Numbered from the stretch's first letter, positions 9,451 through 18,045 are shown. The stretch is DNA of 56,099 nt from Armatimonadota bacterium (GCA_028871815.1 JAGWMJ010000014.1:1-56099); one strand, 5' to 3'. Translations and numbers: made by a program. Notes: a model not told the origin generated them from the letters alone.

Positions 9451-10884
9451 TCAAGCCGCCGACTGTTGGCAGGCATGGACCACAGATGGTGGCGGTTCGA
9501 TTATGCCGATCTCCTCAAGCCGATTCAGCTGCCACGGCATGTACTCGTCCGTGTACATCTGGTCAAGCTGAATCTCCGATATTGCTCCAAGGGCCTTACA
9601 CCTTAACAAGGACCAATCGCAGACCCGATGGCGCGCGGCCTTGCGCGTCTGCGTAACGAATGCAGACCGAAAACGGGCGCGGCTCGTTGCCGGCGACGAG
9701 AGGACGCCATCCGCCCAACTTGGCCGCAAGCCGGGGATTGCGTGGCGCAATACGCCAGCGGCATCCATGTCTGAAAAAACACCTCCTTCACCAAGCCATA
9801 GAAAGCGGCGATCCAGGTGGCGAAGGCGGCGCACGGTCTCTACGTCGCTGCACGCTCCGGCCAGCGCAGCGGCAAGGCGCTGATCGGCGTTGAAGGTCCG
9901 AAGCCGAATCCGCCAATCGAGCACGAAATCGAGGCGCTCAATATCCTCCTCAAGATCGGTCAGAATCCGTGCCCATAGGTTTACGGCGTCGTCCGCCCAC
10001 GCCGGCATTCGGCCCGTCTTGCACGCGGCGGATACATACTCCAGGTATCGCCACTGAATACCAATGGCTGTATCCGTCCCGCCATCGGACAGGGGCAGCT
10101 CCGCCTTGCAGCTTGCGTCCGCGGCTACAACACACATCGCGTCATAGTTGTTTGCCAATTCAATATGCGGCACACATTTCGGATTTACCTCGAACGCTGC
10201 CACTACCAGGGCCGTGGCAGCCGCGCGAAGAAACAGTGAGGTTTCGCTAGCCAGAGCGTCACCACAGGCAAGGTGCAGCCTTGCTGTCCCACGGATTCCC
10301 TCGGCACACTTAAAGGCGAACCTTGGTCCGGCGCCCAAGGCCTGCCGGTCCACTCTAGGTGAGAGGGTGAACCTTACGCTGCCTTCGTGCGGCTCGAGCC
10401 CACCAGAGCCGGCATAGATGACACGAGTCACCAGAAATGGAACGAAGTACCGCCACAGTTCGCTCGCCATGTCTGGCACAGAATAGTTTTCGTGACTGGC
10501 ACAGGTGACTAGCCGGTCGGAGTACGTGACACTGCCGCGCCAAACGCGAAGCTCGGCCAGTCGTGAGCTGTGCTCCACCGCACGCTGCGATGCGTCGAGG
10601 AATAGCAGATCGCCGGCCAACGCGAAACGGACCAACTCGTCGGGCGTTTCGCATTCCGGCGTCGCGTACTCCGGGTGACTGCCGATATCCAGGTAGGCAC
10701 AGCCTCCGTTCGGCAGGTACAGCCTTCCGTCATAGGACGCGACCACCTTCACCGTGTGCCGGACGGCCCTTAGGAGCGCGCCGGCGCCGTGGTGTACGGT
10801 GGCGCGCCCATTCGTGGCCAACGGCGCGATGAAGAACTCGGATTCCAGACCAATAAGTGACCGAACCGGACCCCTGCTCCGCAC
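9451..10884 (-). CDS. PafA/Dop (Pup ligase) family protein, paralogue C
   Basis: The 477-residue product matches the Pup-ligase/depupylase family along its whole length. The N-terminal glutamate motif is GLESEF (E14, E16). The catalytic-Asp segment is YLPNGGCAYLDIGSHPEYATPEC-like, with Asp66 at the position of the essential Asp of PafA and Dop. SHENY follows, then LVTR, SETSLFLRAAATALV, TSRARFR and a DW near the end. No Dop-type loop insertion precedes the catalytic segment, so it looks more like PafA than Dop. Known relatives use ATP to attach or remove Pup on lysines. The start is a GTG with AGGAGG eight bases upstream. It is the last gene of a three-paralogue array and the one with the best-preserved motifs. 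The actual substrate is unknown. Confidence 0.85.
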   Translation of the reverse strand: MRSRGPVRSLIGLESEFFIAPLATNGRATVHHGAGALLRAVRHTVKVVASYDGRLYLPNGGCAYLDIGSHPEYATPECETPDELVRFALAGDLLFLDASQRAVEHSSRLAELRVWRGSVTYSDRLVTCASHENYSVPDMASELWRYFVPFLVTRVIYAGSGGLEPHEGSVRFTLSPRVDRQALGAGPRFAFKCAEGIRGTARLHLACGDALASETSLFLRAAATALVVAAFEVNPKCVPHIELANNYDAMCVVAADASCKAELPLSDGGTDTAIGIQWRYLEYVSAACKTGRMPAWADDAVNLWARILTDLEEDIERLDFVLDWRIRLRTFNADQRLAAALAGACSDVETVRRLRHLDRRFLWLGEGGVFSDMDAAGVLRHAIPGLRPSWADGVLSSPATSRARFRSAFVTQTRKAARHRVCDWSLLRCKALGAISEIQLDQMYTDEYMPWQLNRLEEIGIIEPPPSVVHACQQSAA

Positions 10885-10914
10885 GAGACACCTCCTGCCG
10901 ACATCGCTTCCACC

Positions 10915-10928
10915 GTGAGCCGGCTCAC
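10915..10928. promoter_or_regulatory. Perfect 14-bp palindrome upstream of paralogue C
   Basis: GTGAGCCGGCTCAC is identical to its reverse complement. It lies 31-44 bases before the GTG of the 9451-10884 gene. A GATAAT hexamer sits just upstream on the minus strand. It could be an operator near a separate promoter for the third gene, or a small mRNA hairpin. Confidence 0.35.
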
Positions 10929-11055
10929 TGTATTATCGATAAGCAGCCGCACGACATTTCGTTGCGATGTCGCCGAAGAGTCGAGTCGTCCGACCCGGAC
11001 GCGCCACGGCGGCGTCGTACTCAACGCGAAGCGTAGATTCCATGCGGTAGAAGGT

Positions 11056-12468
11056 TTAGGGCCCGAATTGACTCGCGGCACTGATTGCAGCGGTGAATCC
11101 GCGCAGCCATCGAGGGCTGTACTCATCTCGAAATAGCTTCGGGATTCTCTTGCTCGTCTCCGGGCCAGCGAGAGCGTCCCAGCTCGCCTTGCACTCGAGT
11201 CCGGCGGCGGAATGTGCGCGTATCCACTCCGAGCGCAGCGACGCGCGCGTCGTAGCTGGGGCGCCGAGCACCACTTCATCCCACGTTGTTTGAATCGGAA
11301 CGCTGCGCACCACCTGCGCGCCGCTAGCATCCAGCTGTTGTTGAAAGCCGCTTTCTCCCACGGCGAGGAAGTGTGAATCGAATGTGCGGAGCAGGACGAC
11401 CGCTCGCCGGAACGTTCTTACGTGGGTGAACATGGTGTCGCGAACCTGTGCCAACGCGCGAAAACGAATCCGCCAGTCCAGTGTCGTGTCCAAACTGTGG
11501 GGGTCAGTCTCCAGTCGATCGATGGTCGTCTTCCAGAGCTGAAGTGCTTTCGCCGTCCATGACGGAAACTGAGCCGTTGCTGCCGCTCGTTCGACGAACT
11601 CGATGTACCGCCTCTGAATATCGAACGGAGAGATACTAAGGCCATTTTTCATTGGCAGCAGCGTGCGCAGCGTTGGGTCACGGTTCAACTGGTCCATTGT
11701 CTCCATTGGCCGCTCCAGATCGACCAGAGGTCGGCGGTCGCATAACACGTCGGCCGCCGCCAGCACGAGCGCCGTGGCGGCTACACGGAGAAACAGCGTA
11801 AACTCGCCCCCATGTGCATCTCCCGTCGTAAGGTGGACGCGATGCCGTGCGGAGCATAGGCTTTCACGATGGGACCACAATGTGGGCCGACGATCACTGA
11901 GGCTTGAGTAATTGATACAGGCCGCGCGGGGCGAGAGGACGAAATGTGGTCGTTCGCCGCTCCAGTCCATCGCGCCCGAACCTGTAAAGATGATGCGAGT
12001 GATCAAAAACGGCAGCAGCAGCGCCTCGTAGTCGGTCGCCGCATTCCGGGCGGTATAGTTTTCATGGCTGGATGCGACTACGAGGCCGTCATGGTAGGAG
12101 GCGAATCCGCGCCATACCGTTACCGATCTGTCGTTTGGGTAGCATTGCTTGATAGCTTCGGCCAGCAAGAGATCCCCGGCGCACGCGAACCGGACGAGCT
12201 CGTCGGGCGACTCGCACTCCGGTGTCGTGATTTCCAGGTGGTTGCCAATATCCTCGTAACAGCGGCCACCGTTAGGCAGGTAGAGGCAGAAGCCTTCAGC
12301 GGCGCAAGGGAGGTTGGATTCGATCCAGGTCAGCAGCTGGACGGTCAACTGCTGTGGCGTCTTCGCCAGCCTGTTTGAACCACCCTGGAGAAAATACTCC
12401 GTTTCCATTCCGAAAACCGTCCGAACGCCTGTGTTCTGCTGGCTTCGCAACAGCTGGCCGATGGTCAT
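11056..12468 (-). CDS. PafA/Dop (Pup ligase) family protein, paralogue B
   Basis: The 470-residue product carries GMETEYF (E22, E24), YLPNGGRCYEDIGNHLE (catalytic-position Asp73), TPECESPDELVRFACAGDLL, SHENYTAR, a conserved LFLRVAATALVLA helix and TRASLRSEW. It shares long near-identical motifs with paralogue C, so the two probably arose by tandem duplication. It differs in the HPEYAT motif, which here is HLEITT. The start is the ATG at 12466-12468, which forms an ATGA overlap with the stop of the upstream paralogue A and follows GAGGAA. The longer frame to 12531 is overlap. Expected chemistry is ATP-dependent isopeptide bond formation or its reversal; partner protein unknown. Confidence 0.85.
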   Translation of the reverse strand: MTIGQLLRSQQNTGVRTVFGMETEYFLQGGSNRLAKTPQQLTVQLLTWIESNLPCAAEGFCLYLPNGGRCYEDIGNHLEITTPECESPDELVRFACAGDLLLAEAIKQCYPNDRSVTVWRGFASYHDGLVVASSHENYTARNAATDYEALLLPFLITRIIFTGSGAMDWSGERPHFVLSPRAACINYSSLSDRRPTLWSHRESLCSARHRVHLTTGDAHGGEFTLFLRVAATALVLAAADVLCDRRPLVDLERPMETMDQLNRDPTLRTLLPMKNGLSISPFDIQRRYIEFVERAAATAQFPSWTAKALQLWKTTIDRLETDPHSLDTTLDWRIRFRALAQVRDTMFTHVRTFRRAVVLLRTFDSHFLAVGESGFQQQLDASGAQVVRSVPIQTTWDEVVLGAPATTRASLRSEWIRAHSAAGLECKASWDALAGPETSKRIPKLFRDEYSPRWLRGFTAAISAASQFGP

Positions 12469-14123
12469 TGCCGTTCCTCTGTAATAGTCGCCAATTGTGC
12501 CGCGTGCGACGGCGGATACCCGTCGCCGCAAGTGTACGCGGCTGGTGTTACGGTGCGCTTCGGGGTGCAGGGTGTGGCCGCCGGAGCCTGGCCCACGGAA
12601 ACTGACGCGGATCCGCTGGCTGCACAGTCGCGAACAAACTCGGCGAGTGTGGCCCGGCCGTTCGGTGCCGCCGGATCTGCGGGTTCCGGCATACCGATAC
12701 GGTAGCGGACATCGGCAAGCTGGCCAAGAGAGATCTGATGCCAGTCCACGAAGTTCACCGTTACGTGCGATGGGATGCGCGCCAGGATTCCGGCCCGCAC
12801 CGATGCGCGCGTATCGACTGGTGGATAAGCAACGAAACGCTCAATCTGCTCCTCCGTCACGATGTTGTGCGTGAGGCCGTTTGCCTCGCAGGCAAAGTAG
12901 AGCCCGACATCCGCATTCAGGTCGGCGTAGCGCCGGTCGAGCAGTTCAATCGCGGGTGAACGCCAGGTCAAACTGTGATCCGCCTCGAGCGCATGGCACA
13001 GCATGCGACGTTTGAGCAGCCAATCGAGGTGTGGTTCCAGTTCACGGAGTCGCCGGGCGCTGAGTTGTTCCAGAACCCACCGCCAGACGCCGAGAATCCG
13101 ATCCGCTCCCGGTACGGCATCACCGCACCTGCCCGATCGCACAAACCCTTCAGCCGCCTCAAGAAAGGCCACCTGCAGTTCTACAGCGCGGACATGCTGC
13201 CCACCAATCAGTTCCGCTGTTTGCCTCAGTTCAGGATCGTCGGAGTACGCCTGAAATGCACGCACAGGGTCGCGCAAAAGGCAGCCAACCTCAGGCGCGA
13301 CCTCGGCTTCGATCATCGCAACGATCAGCTGCTGCACGCCGGCCTTCAAATACGTGGCGGTTTGGCACATCGTACTGTCGAACGAGATACAGTGCAGGCG
13401 CGCTGCGGCGCTCGCCTCTCCGGCGAGCGTCTCGCGCCGTGAATTGACCAGCGGCCGCGCGAAGGTCGTCTGCTGCCCAATTAAGGTGGTTGTGAACTCG
13501 GCTCGCTGGGAGATTTGGTACGTCACGTCGGCATCAAACCAGGATGCTGCTTTGCCCTGGCCCGTGAACAGTACACTGCTGGCCTGGTAGCTCGCCAACC
13601 ACAACAAACAATCCAGTCGCCGGTCGAAGAGACGGTCCCATGCCGCGGCACTGAGCAGCACGTTCAGGTGCGCGCCCCAACTGGTTCCCAATCCATCCGA
13701 GGTATTGGCCTGCAACTCCAGTCGACAGCCAGACGGCGCAACGGCCTGAGCCCGCGCGCGCGCGGTATCGGCGATACGGTACATCGCATGGATCGCAGCC
13801 GTGAAGTCCAACGCGGAGCGGGTTTCGGGCGTGCAGACCTCCAGATGGTCGCAGTCAATGTAGATACAGCCACCATTCTGGAGCCATACGCGTCCATGGT
13901 CGTAATGCGAATCGGATGCATATCCTGCCGCGACCGAACGCGTACCGCACACGTGTTTTATAACCAGGCGGCAGGCATTGTGTGGCCACTGTGGCCATCC
14001 ATTGGCGTTCAGCATCGTATTGGCCAGCTCTACATCGGCGCCGACTATTTTCGGGAGTAGCTGCACATCCATTCTTGGTATCTTGAACTTCGGCGTGTTG
14101 GGCGGCGGCGGTTCGCGAACCAC
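12465..14123 (-). CDS. Divergent Dop/PafA-family protein, paralogue A, with extra C-terminal tail
   Basis: The 552-residue product resembles Dop/PafA, but key motifs have drifted. The GxExE motif is GADVEL (D30, E32). The catalytic segment is NGGCIYIDCDHLEVCTPE (Asp90 kept). SYGxHENY has become SWGAHLN. Downstream YQISQRAEF, ATYLKAG, TRASVRAG and VDWHQI align with the Dop order. The usual NTRDEPHAD is changed to NSRRETLAG. About 70 residues after the family core form a Ser/Ala/Thr/Pro-rich tail ending TITEERQ. It is the first gene of the array and is coupled to paralogue B. The start is uncertain: GTG at 14123 or ATG at 14072, neither with a strong ribosome site. Confidence 0.72.
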   Translation of the reverse strand: MVREPPPPNTPKFKIPRMDVQLLPKIVGADVELANTMLNANGWPQWPHNACRLVIKHVCGTRSVAAGYASDSHYDHGRVWLQNGGCIYIDCDHLEVCTPETRSALDFTAAIHAMYRIADTARARAQAVAPSGCRLELQANTSDGLGTSWGAHLNVLLSAAAWDRLFDRRLDCLLWLASYQASSVLFTGQGKAASWFDADVTYQISQRAEFTTTLIGQQTTFARPLVNSRRETLAGEASAAARLHCISFDSTMCQTATYLKAGVQQLIVAMIEAEVAPEVGCLLRDPVRAFQAYSDDPELRQTAELIGGQHVRAVELQVAFLEAAEGFVRSGRCGDAVPGADRILGVWRWVLEQLSARRLRELEPHLDWLLKRRMLCHALEADHSLTWRSPAIELLDRRYADLNADVGLYFACEANGLTHNIVTEEQIERFVAYPPVDTRASVRAGILARIPSHVTVNFVDWHQISLGQLADVRYRIGMPEPADPAAPNGRATLAEFVRDCAASGSASVSVGQAPAATPCTPKRTVTPAAYTCGDGYPPSHAAQLATITEERQ

Positions 14124-14272
14124 CGCTGGAGCGACAGGGACCGTGAGCCGGCCGCGCCGGCATGGCCGATGCGTTGACTCCGGTGCTGCCTTGCTCCTAT
14201 AATCATCGCAGCGTCGAGATCGTTGCGTAAGACGGGCCCCGGCCCGGTGTTTGGTTCTTCCGTATATTTATA

Positions 14273-14286
14273 GGGAGCTCGCTCCC
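14273..14286. promoter_or_regulatory. Inverted repeat in the divergent Pup-ligase-like/ugpC intergenic region
   Basis: GGGAGC and GCTCCC are separated by two bases (TC). They lie beside an AT-rich patch (TATATTTATA) in the 237-bp region between two divergent transcription units. This could be an operator; nothing identifies the regulator. Confidence 0.3.
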
Positions 14287-14360
14287 AAATCGTTGCAATG
14301 TCGGTGTGTCGCGGAGCCGGTAATATGCGACGCAGAATGAGTGACGGAACGAGGTAACGC

Positions 14361-15509
14361 ATGGCGGAAGTGCGACTGGAGAACCTGAGCAAGCACTTTA
14401 ATAAAGTGGTTGCGGTCAACAACGTCAACCTGCACATTCTGGACAAGGAGTTCATCGTTCTGGTTGGTCCGTCGGGATGTGGAAAGACCACGGCCCTGCG
14501 GATGATCGCGGGACTGGAGGAGGCGACGCTCGGCACAATCTTTATTGGCGAGCGGAACGTGAACGACGTTTCGCCAAAAGATCGCGATATCGCGATGGTT
14601 TTTCAGAACTATGCGCTCTACCCGCATATGTCGGTCTACGACAACATGAGCTTCGGTCTGCGTCTCAAGAGGACCGCCTCCGCAGGTATCTGGCCGTTCA
14701 ACTCCCGCCGGACGTTCACGCGCGCCGAGATCGACCACCGCGTGCGCGAGGCAGCGGCGATGCTCGGGCTCGAACAACTGCTGCACCGCAAACCCAAGGA
14801 ACTGAGCGGCGGGCAGCGCCAACGGGTGGCGCTGGGCAGAGCGATCGTACGCGAGCCGCAGGTCTTTCTGATGGACGAGCCGCTCTCGAATCTCGACGCG
14901 AAACTCCGCGTGCAGACTCGCACCGACCTGATCAAACTGCATCGACGACTAGGGATCACCACGGTCTACGTGACCCACGATCAGATTGAAGCGATGACCA
15001 TGGGCGATCGAATTGCCGTCATGAGCAATGGACTGGTTCAGCAGGTCGCCAGCCCGCTGGAACTGTATAACCATCCTGCAAACCTCTTCGTTGCGGGGTT
15101 CATTGGCTCACCAGCAATGAACTTTATGGAAGTAACCGTTCGGTCCGATGGCGGCACGTACTGGGCGGATGCCGGCAGCTTCCGCGTAAGCATCCCCGCT
15201 CAGTTCAACGAAGCGATTGCCGCATACGACGGCAAGAGATGTACGTTCGGCATTCGTCCAGAAGACATCTACGACGGTGCGCTTCCCTCGCTAATAGCTG
15301 CGGCGCCTGGAAACACCGTTACTACCACGGTAGATGTGCTGGAGCCACTTGGCAATCAGGTGGAGATCTACCTCAAGGCCGGCGATGTGCCAATAAATGC
15401 AATGATAGACAGCTCCACGAAGGCTGAGACCGGGGGATCGTTAAACGTGATCTTCGATATGGCGAAATCGCACCTGTTTGATATTGAGACCGAGCGCACC
15501 CTCTACTGA
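14361..15509 (+). CDS. ugpC: Sugar ABC importer ATPase, UgpC/MsmX/MalK type
   Basis: The 382-residue product has Walker A GPSGCGKTT (36-44), Q-loop Gln82 (VFQNYALYPHMSV), signature LSGGQ (148-152), Walker B VFLMDEP (168-174) and switch His206. A C-terminal TOBE/MalK-like regulatory domain follows (FGIRPEDIY near residue 292). It is slightly longer than MsmX because of a ~15-residue insertion after residue 103. ATPases of this subfamily often serve several importers. The only sugar permease operon in the window (22323-25426) lacks an ATPase, so this protein is its natural candidate partner. It is transcribed divergently from the Pup-ligase-like array. Confidence 0.92.
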   Translation: MAEVRLENLSKHFNKVVAVNNVNLHILDKEFIVLVGPSGCGKTTALRMIAGLEEATLGTIFIGERNVNDVSPKDRDIAMVFQNYALYPHMSVYDNMSFGLRLKRTASAGIWPFNSRRTFTRAEIDHRVREAAAMLGLEQLLHRKPKELSGGQRQRVALGRAIVREPQVFLMDEPLSNLDAKLRVQTRTDLIKLHRRLGITTVYVTHDQIEAMTMGDRIAVMSNGLVQQVASPLELYNHPANLFVAGFIGSPAMNFMEVTVRSDGGTYWADAGSFRVSIPAQFNEAIAAYDGKRCTFGIRPEDIYDGALPSLIAAAPGNTVTTTVDVLEPLGNQVEIYLKAGDVPINAMIDSSTKAETGGSLNVIFDMAKSHLFDIETERTLY

Positions 15510-15711
15510 GCAAATGCCTGTTTACAACCATTGCACGTTGTATTCCCGGGCGAATATCGGGTAACCTGAACATCCCTGCTTGAACAGGCAGGCGACCGCA
15601 GCGGTGTGGTCTGGCGCTCTGCGCCCCGCTTCCCGCCTCGCCGAACTGCGAGGCCCAACGCACGGGTCGATTTTTCACCAGTGCCGTTCCGTCCGAGGGG
15701 AGAACTTGTGA
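15510..15711 (+). other. Leader region before rpsF
   Basis: This 202-base gap contains short GC-rich inverted segments (CCCGGGCGAATATCGGGT near 15545) but no gene. S6 operons often have autoregulatory leaders, yet I cannot recognise the established rpsF motif here. Confidence 0.25.
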
Positions 15712-16014
15712 ATGCGTGACTACGAAGTTCTGTATATAATCGATCCGAACACCACAGACGACGGTGTGCCTGTCGTGATCGAGAAGTTTTCGAAGTTGAT
15801 TTCGGACCAGGGCGGCGAGGTCACCTCTGCTGAACTCTGGGATAAGGGCCGACGAATGCTGGCCTACCCGATTGCCGGTCACAAAGAGGGAATCTACGTG
15901 CTGATGCAGTTCAAATCAGCATCCGAAGCGCCTCTGGAACTGGACCGGGTGATGCGGATTGACGAGGCGATCCTTCGCCACCTGGTTACTCGCACCGATA
16001 CGCGGCAGGAATAG
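15712..16014 (+). CDS. rpsF: 30S ribosomal protein S6
   Basis: The 100-residue product starts MRDYEVLYII and contains the S6 pattern (LWDKGRRMLAYPI, KEGIYVLMQF, LDRVMRIDEAILRHLV). It binds 16S rRNA in the small-subunit platform together with S18. The ATG follows a GAGGGGAGAA ribosome site. It begins the classical rpsF-ssb-rpsR gene order. Confidence 0.97.
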   Translation: MRDYEVLYIIDPNTTDDGVPVVIEKFSKLISDQGGEVTSAELWDKGRRMLAYPIAGHKEGIYVLMQFKSASEAPLELDRVMRIDEAILRHLVTRTDTRQE

Positions 16015-16167
16015 CCGACGCGCCACGGTCAATTGTCTTCCGCATCTGCGGATGTGGCGCCAGTAGTAGAGTGATGCCTGTTTGAGCGGCGACCTCGAAC
16101 ATCGCCGGTTCAGCCACAACGGCAGCACAAGTAACCAGCGCCACAGCAGGCGCGGAAGGATCCAATC

Positions 16168-16635
16168 ATGCTGAACCGAGTTATACTCATCGGACGCCTT
16201 GTAGCCGACCCGGAAATCAGGTACTCCGGCGACGGCACGCCGGTCGCCAGAATCCGCATCGCAGTGGACAGGAAACGCAAGGACGAAAGCGGCAACAAAG
16301 TCGCCGACTTTTTCAGCGCGGTAGCGTTCAGCCAATCCGCACGCTTTCTGGAGCAGTACGTTCAAAAAGGCCGCCTGGTGGCTATAGATGGACGGCTTCA
16401 GACGAATCAGTGGACCGCACAGGACGGAACCAAGCGGAGCACGGTAGAGATAGTCGCGGAGGACGTACAGGCGCTGGACCGCGGACGCGGCGACAGCGCA
16501 CCAGACGTTGCGGACGCACCTTTCAATCCCGGCGGGCATCGCTCATCGGCGCCGGCGCCGGAACCCGACGCGTTCAGTGGAACGGGACCGAACGACGCCG
16601 CCGAAGGTGACAAAGACCCGTTTGAAGCGGAGTGA
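16168..16635 (+). CDS. ssb: Single-stranded DNA-binding protein
   Basis: The 155-residue product has the N-terminal OB-fold (MLNRVILIGRLVADPEIRY ... FFSAVAFSQSARFLEQYVQKG) and a Gly/Pro/Ala-rich disordered tail. It ends in an acidic tip (KDPFEAE). That tip is a variant of the usual DDDIPF partner-binding peptide, retaining the acidic character and the Pro-Phe pair. It coats single-stranded DNA during replication and repair. It lies between rpsF and rpsR, as in many bacteria. Confidence 0.96.
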   Translation: MLNRVILIGRLVADPEIRYSGDGTPVARIRIAVDRKRKDESGNKVADFFSAVAFSQSARFLEQYVQKGRLVAIDGRLQTNQWTAQDGTKRSTVEIVAEDVQALDRGRGDSAPDVADAPFNPGGHRSSAPAPEPDAFSGTGPNDAAEGDKDPFEAE

Positions 16636-16662
16636 TCCTCCAGACGAAAGGACAGATAGACG

Positions 16663-16929
16663 TTGACAGGAACACCACGTAGACCGCCATCCAAGGCGAG
16701 CAAGTTCCGCCGGCCGCGGCGCAAGGTTTGCATGTTCTGTGCCGATCACCTCGATTCGCTCGATTACAAGGCGATGGGCAGCGGACGATTTCGGACGCGC
16801 CTCATCAATGATCGAGGCAAAATCGTTCCGCGGCGCACCACCGGAACATGTGCCCGCCATCAGCGAATGGTTACCGAAGCCGCCAAACGCGCACGCGACA
16901 TCGCCATTCTGCCGTTTGTTGTAGATTAG
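16663..16929 (+). CDS. rpsR: 30S ribosomal protein S18 (zinc-type)
   Basis: The 88-residue product matches S18 (DYKAMGSGRFRTRLINDRGKI, TGTCARHQRMVTEAAKRAR, IAILPFV). It has a CMFC pair and a downstream CxxH that would bind zinc, so it is the zinc-containing (C+) form. The start is TTG at 16663, 10 bases after a GAAAGGAC site. Its stop lies only eight bases before the proposed start of the next gene. Confidence 0.95.
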   Translation: MTGTPRRPPSKASKFRRPRRKVCMFCADHLDSLDYKAMGSGRFRTRLINDRGKIVPRRTTGTCARHQRMVTEAAKRARDIAILPFVVD

Positions 16930-16937
16930 CCGGTCCA

Positions 16938-18044
16938 TTGGCTCCAGAACCGCCTCTGGAAGGCGAGGCCGAGCGGCTGGACCAGCTTACGACGACGCAC
17001 GGCCTGGCCGCCGCGGATCCAGCCGGTATGGCAGGCCTCATCACCGCTCTGCCGGATCAGTTGCGAGCGGTGCCCGCCGAGGTTGGCGCGCAAATCGCGC
17101 AGTCTGGAGCGCGGCCCGGTTTGGTAATCGCCGCGGGCATGGGTGGCTCCGCGATTGCGGCCGATTGCGCTGCCGCCATTTCTGCCGAGGCAGGCGCCGC
17201 CGCGGTTATACCGTGGCGGAATTACGGGTTGCCCACGTGGGCAGGCGATGACGCCATGTTTGTGGCGATCTCGTACTCCGGCAACACCGAGGAGACCTTG
17301 TCCGGCTACGCCGCGGCTCGCGAGCGACAGCTTCGCCGCTTTGCCATCACGAGTGGCGGCGAACTCGCCGCGATGTGCGCCGAAGACAACGTGCCGGTCT
17401 ACTCCATTCCCGAAGGTCAGCCACCGCGCACGGCACTTGGGTGGCTGCTGATGCCGCTCCTTGAAGGTCTTAGCGCCGCCGGGGTGCTGCAACCGGCACT
17501 GCCGCAATCAATCGATGAGACGGCAGAGGCGCTGCACCGGCTGGCGGACGAATTGGCGCCGTACAGGCCGTCGCGGTCGAATCCGGCCAAGCTCCTTGCG
17601 CTGCGCTTCTGGCAGGCTCTGCCGGTGGTCTATGGCGTTGAGCCGTTGTGTCACGTGGCGGCCTACCGATGGAAATGCCAGCTGAACGAGAACGCCAAAA
17701 TGCTCGCGATTAGCGGCGGCTTGCCCGAACAGAACCACAACGAAGTATTGGCGTGGGGCCGCATAGCTGAACAAGCGCCGAACTCTTTTCCGGTGTGGCT
17801 ACGGACGACCGGCCCATTTGGCGATTCCCGCATGACGCAGCGGGTTGAAGCTACGCGGCGCGTTCTCGGCAGCGACGTAGACTCCGTTGAGGTCCGCGCG
17901 TGCTCGGGCAGCAGCTTGACGCAGTTACTGTGGTTATGCCTGTACGGTGACTTTGTGTCGCTCTATTGCGCACTGCTCGGTGGAGTAGACCCTACAGCTA
18001 TTGGCGCCATCGACGCGCTAAAGCTCGCCATGTCAAAGGCATAA
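16938..18044 (+). CDS. Bifunctional phosphoglucose/phosphomannose isomerase
   Basis: The 368-residue protein contains a SIS sugar-isomerase fold, with GMGGSAIAADC (about 67-77) and SYSGNTEET (112-120). Later comes the QNHNE motif typical of the archaeal/bacterial bifunctional PGI/PMI family. It interconverts fructose-6-phosphate with glucose-6-phosphate and mannose-6-phosphate, linking glycolysis to nucleotide-sugar supply. The frame extends back into rpsR, but a TTG at 16938 just after the rpsR stop is the plausible start. No clear ribosome site was seen, suggesting coupling to rpsR. The stop nearly abuts the convergent ABC-F gene. Confidence 0.88.
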   Translation: MAPEPPLEGEAERLDQLTTTHGLAAADPAGMAGLITALPDQLRAVPAEVGAQIAQSGARPGLVIAAGMGGSAIAADCAAAISAEAGAAAVIPWRNYGLPTWAGDDAMFVAISYSGNTEETLSGYAAARERQLRRFAITSGGELAAMCAEDNVPVYSIPEGQPPRTALGWLLMPLLEGLSAAGVLQPALPQSIDETAEALHRLADELAPYRPSRSNPAKLLALRFWQALPVVYGVEPLCHVAAYRWKCQLNENAKMLAISGGLPEQNHNEVLAWGRIAEQAPNSFPVWLRTTGPFGDSRMTQRVEATRRVLGSDVDSVEVRACSGSSLTQLLWLCLYGDFVSLYCALLGGVDPTAIGAIDALKLAMSKA

Positions 18045-18045
18045 C

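Noticed and set aside
9242-9454. 70-residue minus-strand ORF after paralogue C as a tag protein
   Set aside because: It begins at a TTG overlapping the stop, has no tag-like C-terminus, and overlaps the promoter region.
10933-11043. 36-codon minus-strand ORF between Pup-ligase-like genes as a Pup/UBact tag
   Set aside because: Too short, no GGE/GGQ or GE/GQ end, and no ribosome-binding site; it ends AAAYR.
14124-14360. Short ORFs in the divergent intergenic region as a tag peptide
   Set aside because: Candidates of 20 and 53 codons end in DGTR and YSRK, and the latter runs into paralogue A; none resembles Pup.
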